Positions 59,954-64,000 of a stretch of DNA of 64,000 nt are shown in pieces. Under the pieces are notes generated by a model. It saw only the letters and a list, made by a program, of their open reading frames with translations. It was not told where the DNA came from and ran no database searches. The translations under genes were made by a program, and so were the position numbers. This stretch comes from Rhodoferax ferrireducens (GTDB lineage Bacteria; Pseudomonadota; Gammaproteobacteria; Burkholderiales; Burkholderiaceae_C). Positions within the stretch are counted from its first letter, which is position 1. Each line of letters starts with the position of its first letter. The stretch covers positions 62,001 through 126,000 of the forward strand of contig NZ_QEII01000303.1 of assembly GCF_003347515.1 (NCBI RefSeq), read 5' to 3'.

Positions 59954-59982
59954 ACATATTAGTATTTTAATCACTAATATGT
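59954..59982. promoter_or_regulatory. Dyad operator between bestrophin and hpaR-like genes
   Basis: Perfect 10-bp arms ACATATTAGT and ACTAATATGT flank a 9-nt AT spacer in the 134-bp divergent gap. Position and symmetry fit a MarR-family operator for the adjacent HpaR-like regulator, controlling itself and perhaps the channel gene. Confidence 0.6.
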
Positions 59983-60044
59983 GAGCAGATAAAACCGCCT
60001 GCCTTTTGCAGCCCAGATTCCCTGACCACAAAACAAGACTTGAA

Positions 60045-60536
60045 ATGGCACCCTCCCCCGTGAAGCCCCGCATTACCTACCGCAACCTGCCCCAGCTTTT
60101 CCTGAAGGCCCGGGACAGTCTGATGTCCCACTTTCGGCCGATCCTCAATCACTTTGGTCTGACGGATCAGCAATGGCGCATCCTGCGCGCTCTGGACGAG
60201 CATGGTCAGCTGGAGCCCCGTGAAATTTGCACGCTGTGCCAGATTCTGAGCGCCAGCATGGCGGGCGTGCTGGCGCGCATGGAAGAGATGGCGCTGATTC
60301 AGCGCAGCCGCGTGGCTGGCGATCAGCGTCGCGTGGTGGTGCGTTTGGCGCCCAAAGGGGACCAGCTTGTCAATACGATGGCGCCCTTGATCGACTTGCA
60401 GTACCAGCATATCGAACAAGCCTTTGGCCGGGAGGTTTTCGACGACCTGTTCGACTCGCTTGAAACCTTCATTGACGCGCAGAAAAATCCGGTTCTGCGC
60501 GTGGCGCTGCCGCCAGCGGGGCCGACCGCCGAATAG
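60045..60536 (+). CDS. hpaR: MarR-family regulator, HpaR-like
   Basis: A 163-residue winged-helix regulator close in pattern to HpaR, repressor of homoprotocatechuate catabolism: FRPILNHFGLTDQQWRILRAL, EICTLCQILSASMAGVLARMEEMALIQR, DQRRVVVRLAPKG. No hpa genes are present; downstream lie a DsbA-family gene and, further on, a flavin reductase that could serve a monooxygenase. The ATG at 60045 replaces a longer TTG frame. Confidence 0.85.
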   Translation: MAPSPVKPRITYRNLPQLFLKARDSLMSHFRPILNHFGLTDQQWRILRALDEHGQLEPREICTLCQILSASMAGVLARMEEMALIQRSRVAGDQRRVVVRLAPKGDQLVNTMAPLIDLQYQHIEQAFGREVFDDLFDSLETFIDAQKNPVLRVALPPAGPTAE

Positions 60537-60580
60537 CCTTCACGACGCACCACGCGGGATGCGCCGCCTACAATTTGGCG

Positions 60581-61243
60581 ATGAACAGCCCTACCCTGAC
60601 CATCGACGTGGTGTCCGACGTCGTCTGCCCTTGGTGCTACATCGGCAAACGCAAACTTGAAGCCGCCCTGGCCCTGCCCGAGGCCGCCAACCTGCCCAAT
60701 GTGGTGATTCGCTGGCACCCGTTCCAGCTGAATCCGGACATGCCGGCCGAAGGCATGCCGCGCCAGCAGTACCTGGAAGACAAGTTTGGCGGGCCGGCGC
60801 GCGCTGCCGAAATCTATGAGCGGGTGCGCACGGCGGGCAAAGCCGCGGGCCTGACACTGAATATCGACGGCATCACGCGCCAGCCCAACACGCTGGCCGC
60901 GCACGCCCTGCTGGCCTTTGCCCAGTCGGGTGACGCTGATGCCAGCGACATCCAGGAACGTCTGTTCAAGGCCTACTTCATCGAAAACCGTTTTATCGGT
61001 GACCCCGATGTGCTGGCCGAGATTGCCGAAGAAGCGGGACTGAACGGCGACGATGCCCGCGCTTTTGTGACCGATCTCGAACATCTGGACGTGGTGGCTC
61101 AGGCCGACGCCCACGTCAGGCGCCTGGGCATCAGCGGTGTGCCCTTCTTCATCTTCAACCAGAAGTTGAGCCTGTCCGGCGCACAAGACCCGGCTACTTT
61201 GCTGGCGGCCATGCACGAGGCGGCTTCAAGCCCCTCTGTCTGA
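60581..61243 (+). CDS. DsbA-family oxidoreductase (FrnE-like)
   Basis: A 220-residue thioredoxin-fold protein with C16-P-W-C19 near the N-terminus and no signal peptide, matching cytosolic FrnE/polyketide-type DsbA homologues. The cis-Pro motif GISGVPFFIFNQKLSLSGAQ is intact. It starts 45 bp after the HpaR-like stop. Likely a cytosolic disulfide isomerase or glutathione-linked oxidoreductase. Confidence 0.92.
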   Translation: MNSPTLTIDVVSDVVCPWCYIGKRKLEAALALPEAANLPNVVIRWHPFQLNPDMPAEGMPRQQYLEDKFGGPARAAEIYERVRTAGKAAGLTLNIDGITRQPNTLAAHALLAFAQSGDADASDIQERLFKAYFIENRFIGDPDVLAEIAEEAGLNGDDARAFVTDLEHLDVVAQADAHVRRLGISGVPFFIFNQKLSLSGAQDPATLLAAMHEAASSPSV

Positions 61244-61254
61244 ATTGCGGCGCC

Positions 61255-62238
61255 TCAAGACTCTGCGGTAAAACCGATCTGCTTGATCAGACGGCGCCAT
61301 TCCTCGGCGTCCGCCTGCAGCAACTCGCCCAGCGCCGGCGCGCTGGACGACTGGATATCCAGCCCGAACTGGCGGCCGTAGTCCACCAGATCAGGCTGGG
61401 CCAGTGCCGGCTGCAGGTAGGCGGCGGCACGCCGCACGGTCGTGGCGGAAGCCTTGCCGGGCAGGAAAAAGCCATACCACTCACGCACCGCCAGCGGCAT
61501 GCCCAGCTCGCGCAAGGTAGGCACGTCCGGCAGGAAGGGCGAACGGCTCTTGCCCGAGATGGCCAGCACCCGCAGTTTGCCGGTCTTTAGATGGGGAAGG
61601 TAGTCGCCAATCGGGCCGCAAAAGGCCGAGATCTGGCCGCCCAGCAAGTCCTGCACGCCCGGCACCGTGCCCCGGTACGGAATGTGCCGCCAGCCCGCCC
61701 CGCCAAACTTGTCAATCAAGACGCCGATCATGTGCGGCATGGAGCCGGCGCCGGGACTGCCGTAGCTGGCCTTGTCCGGGTTGGCCCGGGTCCAGGCCAG
61801 GAAGTCCTTGAGCGTCTTCACGCTGGCCGGCACGGCGGGACCCACTGCCAGACCGTGGTTGATGTAGGCGCCCACCGACACCGGGGCCACATCCTCAAGC
61901 TTGTACTGCAGCTTGGGGTAGGTGTAGGGGTAGATCGACAGCATGGACGAGGGCGTGAGCAGCAAGGTGCTGCCGTCGGGGTTGGCGTCCTTGACCGTGA
62001 TCACGCCAATCTGCCCCGCCGCACCGGGCTTGTTCTCCACCACCATGTTCGTGGCGTAGCTACCGCGCAGCTTGTCGGCGACGCGCCGGGCCAGCACGTC
62101 CACCGTGCCGCCGGGCGGGAAGCCGCTGACGATACGGCCAAGTTCAAGACCCTGGCCCCAAGCCAGGGATGGCAATGCCAACACACCGCCCAAAGGCAGT
62201 GCGGCGGCGCCGGTGATAAAGTGTCTGCGGGTGCTCAT
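61255..62238 (-). CDS. Bug/TctC-type periplasmic solute-binding protein
   Basis: A 327-residue tripartite tricarboxylate transporter binding protein (Bug family, abundant in Burkholderiales). The N-terminus MSTRRHFITGAAALPLGG looks like a Tat signal. The ligand-loop motifs GFPPGGTVDVLARRVADKL and VENKPGAAGQIG, and the later GSPGAGSMPHMIG, are typical. No TctAB permease is in the window. An in-frame ATG 72 bp upstream is less likely. Substrate is probably a carboxylate but unknown. Confidence 0.92.
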   Translation of the reverse strand: MSTRRHFITGAAALPLGGVLALPSLAWGQGLELGRIVSGFPPGGTVDVLARRVADKLRGSYATNMVVENKPGAAGQIGVITVKDANPDGSTLLLTPSSMLSIYPYTYPKLQYKLEDVAPVSVGAYINHGLAVGPAVPASVKTLKDFLAWTRANPDKASYGSPGAGSMPHMIGVLIDKFGGAGWRHIPYRGTVPGVQDLLGGQISAFCGPIGDYLPHLKTGKLRVLAISGKSRSPFLPDVPTLRELGMPLAVREWYGFFLPGKASATTVRRAAAYLQPALAQPDLVDYGRQFGLDIQSSSAPALGELLQADAEEWRRLIKQIGFTAES

Positions 62239-62282
62239 GGTCAGGTGATCCTCCAAGGGTTTCACAAAATAGTCAGCGCTAT

Positions 62283-62298
62283 TTGAACAAACGTTCAA
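62283..62298. promoter_or_regulatory. 16-bp palindrome between tctC-like and flavin reductase genes
   Basis: TTGAAC-AAAC-GTTCAA is a perfect dyad of TetR-operator type in the divergent intergenic region, 45 bp before the Bug gene and 90 bp before the flavin reductase. No TetR regulator is encoded nearby. Confidence 0.4.
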
Positions 62299-62389
62299 TA
62301 AATTAAACATTCGTACAAACCCTGAGCGCCGTCAGCTCCAAAAAGCCGGGCTGACAAGCGACTGCGCAAAACTCGGGTAAATTGCAGTC

Positions 62390-62908
62390 ATGTCTTTGTC
62401 TGATCTGGCTCCCCGGGCCCGCCCCCCCAATTTTTCCAAACCCGAGTTTCGCACCGCCCTGGGCATGTTTGCCACCGGTGTGACCATCGTGACCGCCCGC
62501 ACCGCCGAGGGCGCGCTGGTGGGGCTGACCGCCAATTCCTTCAACTCGGTGTCGCTCAACCCGCCGCTGGTGCTGTGGAGTCTGGCGCGCGCGGCCGCCT
62601 CCCTGCCGGCGTTCAGCACCGGCTCGCACTACGCCATCAACATTCTGGCGGCGGACCAGAAAGAGTTGGCCAAGCGTTTTGCCGCCAAAGACCTGGACCG
62701 TTTTGCCAATGTGGCTTTTGTCGATGGCGTGAGTGGCGCACCCCTGCTGGCCGGGGCGGCCGCCACCTTTGAATGCTTCAACCGCAGCCGCTACACGGAG
62801 GGCGACCACGTCATTTTTGTCGGCGAGGTCGAGCGCTGCTCGCACCGCGTAGGCGCATCGCCCCTGTTGTTTCACGGCGGCAAGTTCTACACCGAGCATC
62901 CTCTTTAA
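62390..62908 (+). CDS. Flavin reductase family protein
   Basis: A 172-residue flavin reductase-like split-barrel protein: FRTALGMFATGVTIVTA, GLTANSFNSVSLNPPLVLWSL, and the C-terminal H-GGKFY. It would supply reduced FMN or FAD, often to a two-component monooxygenase; none is visible here. It lies 8 bp before the HD-GYP gene. Confidence 0.9.
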   Translation: MSLSDLAPRARPPNFSKPEFRTALGMFATGVTIVTARTAEGALVGLTANSFNSVSLNPPLVLWSLARAAASLPAFSTGSHYAINILAADQKELAKRFAAKDLDRFANVAFVDGVSGAPLLAGAAATFECFNRSRYTEGDHVIFVGEVERCSHRVGASPLLFHGGKFYTEHPL

Positions 62909-62916
62909 AAGGACTT

Positions 62917-64000
62917 ATGCAGGCCTTGAAACTGTCGGAACTCATGGGCGCACTCAGTCATGCGCTGGACATCACCGAAGGCCAACCCGAGGGGCACTGC
63001 GTGCGCTGCTGCTGGATCGGCATGCACATCGGCCACCAACTGGCCTTGCCCACGGAGCAGCTGTGGGAGTTGTACTACACCCTGCTGCTGAAAGACCTGG
63101 GCTGCAGCAGCAATGCCTCGCGCATCTGCGAGCTGTACCTGACCGACGACCTGGCCTTCAAGCGCGATTTCAAGTGGGTGGACGGCAGCCTGCCGCAGGT
63201 CTTGCGTTTTTTGCTGCGCCACACCGGCCCCGCCTCGGGCTTGATGGAGCGGCTGAAAGCCTTGGGCGGCATTCTGTCCAACGGCGACGCGATCGCCCAG
63301 GAGCTGATCCAGACCCGCTGCACCCGTGGCGCCGACATTGCCCGGCAGTTGCGCTTTTCGGAAGGCGTGGCGCAAGGCATCCATTCGCTGGACGAGCACT
63401 GGAACGGGCAAGGCCGGCCAGCTGCGCTGGCGGGCGATGCCATCCCCCTGTTTGCGCGTATCGCCCTGCTGGCGCAGGTGGTGGATGTGGTGAATTGTTC
63501 CGACGGCCAGGCTGCGGCCAGCGCAGAAGTACAGGCGCGACGCGGCAAGTGGTTCGACCCCGAGGTGGTGGACGCCTTTCTGGCCGTGGCCAGCGCCGTG
63601 CCGTTCTGGGACACTCTGAACGCGCCCGAGCTCGAGTCGCGCGTGTTCGCCATGGAGCCGGGCGGCCATGAAGCGGTGCTGGACGAGGACTACCTCGACG
63701 ACATCGCCGAGGCCTTTGGCCAGGTGGTGGACGCCAAAAGCCCCTACACAGCCGGCCACAGTGCCCGGGTCGGGCTGTACACGGCGCTGCTCGGTGAGTC
63801 GCTAGATATTCCAGAAGCACGCCGGCGCTGGCTCAAACGCGGTGCACTGCTGCATGACGTGGGCAAGCTGGGCGTGAGCAATACCATCCTCGACAAACCC
63901 GGCAAGCTGGACGAGCTTGAGTGGGCGGCGGTACGGCGGCACGCGAGTTACACCCAGTCGATCCTGGGACGCATCCGCCACTTCGACGAACTGGCACGCG
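62917..64000 (+). CDS. Tandem HD-GYP-type phosphohydrolase (truncated by window edge)
   Basis: The frame is open from the ATG to the window end (361 codons), so the C-terminus is missing. AAAAGGACTT is the ribosome site. Residues ~1-180 are a degenerate HD-GYP module (LLLKDLG, Lys59-Asp60, instead of HD; a GYP-like DEHWNGQGRP). From ~residue 265 a proper module begins with H313-D314 (ALLHDVGKLGV) and KPGKLDELEW. HD-GYP proteins hydrolyse cyclic di-GMP. The first module may be regulatory only. Confidence 0.85.
   Translation, partial: MQALKLSELMGALSHALDITEGQPEGHCVRCCWIGMHIGHQLALPTEQLWELYYTLLLKDLGCSSNASRICELYLTDDLAFKRDFKWVDGSLPQVLRFLLRHTGPASGLMERLKALGGILSNGDAIAQELIQTRCTRGADIARQLRFSEGVAQGIHSLDEHWNGQGRPAALAGDAIPLFARIALLAQVVDVVNCSDGQAAASAEVQARRGKWFDPEVVDAFLAVASAVPFWDTLNAPELESRVFAMEPGGHEAVLDEDYLDDIAEAFGQVVDAKSPYTAGHSARVGLYTALLGESLDIPEARRRWLKRGALLHDVGKLGVSNTILDKPGKLDELEWAAVRRHASYTQSILGRIRHFDELAR

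Overview
This 64 kb window is a GC-rich chromosomal segment from a Gram-negative heterotroph. Gene content (GTP-type PEP carboxykinase, quinol-dependent nitric oxide reductase, DsbA/FrnE, Bug/TctC binding protein, ArgP-like and HpaR-like regulators, TAXI binding protein) and a short dispersed repeat of a type I associate with Comamonadaceae point to Burkholderiales, most likely a Rhodoferax/Polaromonas-like bacterium; the species cannot be fixed from sequence alone. I see no rRNA or tRNA gene, CRISPR array, insertion sequence, prophage or origin.

Layout. 0-3.7 kb: AraC regulator, DMT exporter, threonine ammonia-lyase, DUF1003 protein, tiny membrane protein. 3.7-10.1 kb: pckG behind a dyad-rich leader, a two-helix membrane protein divergent from a LysR gene, a metallophosphoesterase, a universal stress protein and an ArgP-like LysR gene. 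10.1-15.5 kb: chemoreceptor, an unusual HTH-receiver regulator, a lone receiver and a Cache/PAS histidine kinase. 15.5-26.4 kb: an AmmeMemoRadiSam trio (Memo-like, AMMECR1-like, radical SAM), an alpha/beta hydrolase, phosphoribosyltransferase, cytochrome c, BON and CBS proteins, then a tightly overlapping acetyl-CoA synthetase / pyruvate dehydrogenase E1-alpha, E1-beta, E2 / acyl carrier protein operon. FNR/Anr-like boxes stand before both halves, so this looks like a low-oxygen or energy-stress block. 26.5-30.9 kb: small unknown gene, hemN, and qNOR with two NsrR-like operators over its promoter.

31-46.2 kb is the most unusual region: ten same-strand genes encoding two RND permeases, a shortened adaptor between them, four secreted proteins (beta-sandwich-like, PepSY, two unknown), a long peptidoglycan-binding adaptor, a MacB-like ABC transporter and a beta-barrel outer-membrane protein. 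Together they could form one envelope-spanning export machine, and I know of no characterised system with this composition. 46.2-50.2 kb: LysR regulator divergent from an omega-aminotransferase and a malonate/methylmalonate-semialdehyde dehydrogenase (beta-alanine-type catabolism). 50.2-52.6 kb: zinc-ribbon membrane protein, TAXI binding protein sharing its C-terminal Cys motif, and a Cys-rich small protein. 52.7-64 kb: alanine dehydrogenase, two YceI proteins with cytochrome b561, PEBP-like protein, RIO kinase, acetyl-CoA hydrolase/CoA-transferase, bestrophin-like channel, HpaR-like MarR regulator, DsbA-family protein, Bug protein, flavin reductase and a truncated HD-GYP protein running off the end.

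Starts were chosen from Shine-Dalgarno sites, overlap with neighbours and family N-termini; several differ from the longest open frame. All functional statements come from reading motifs; no database search was run.
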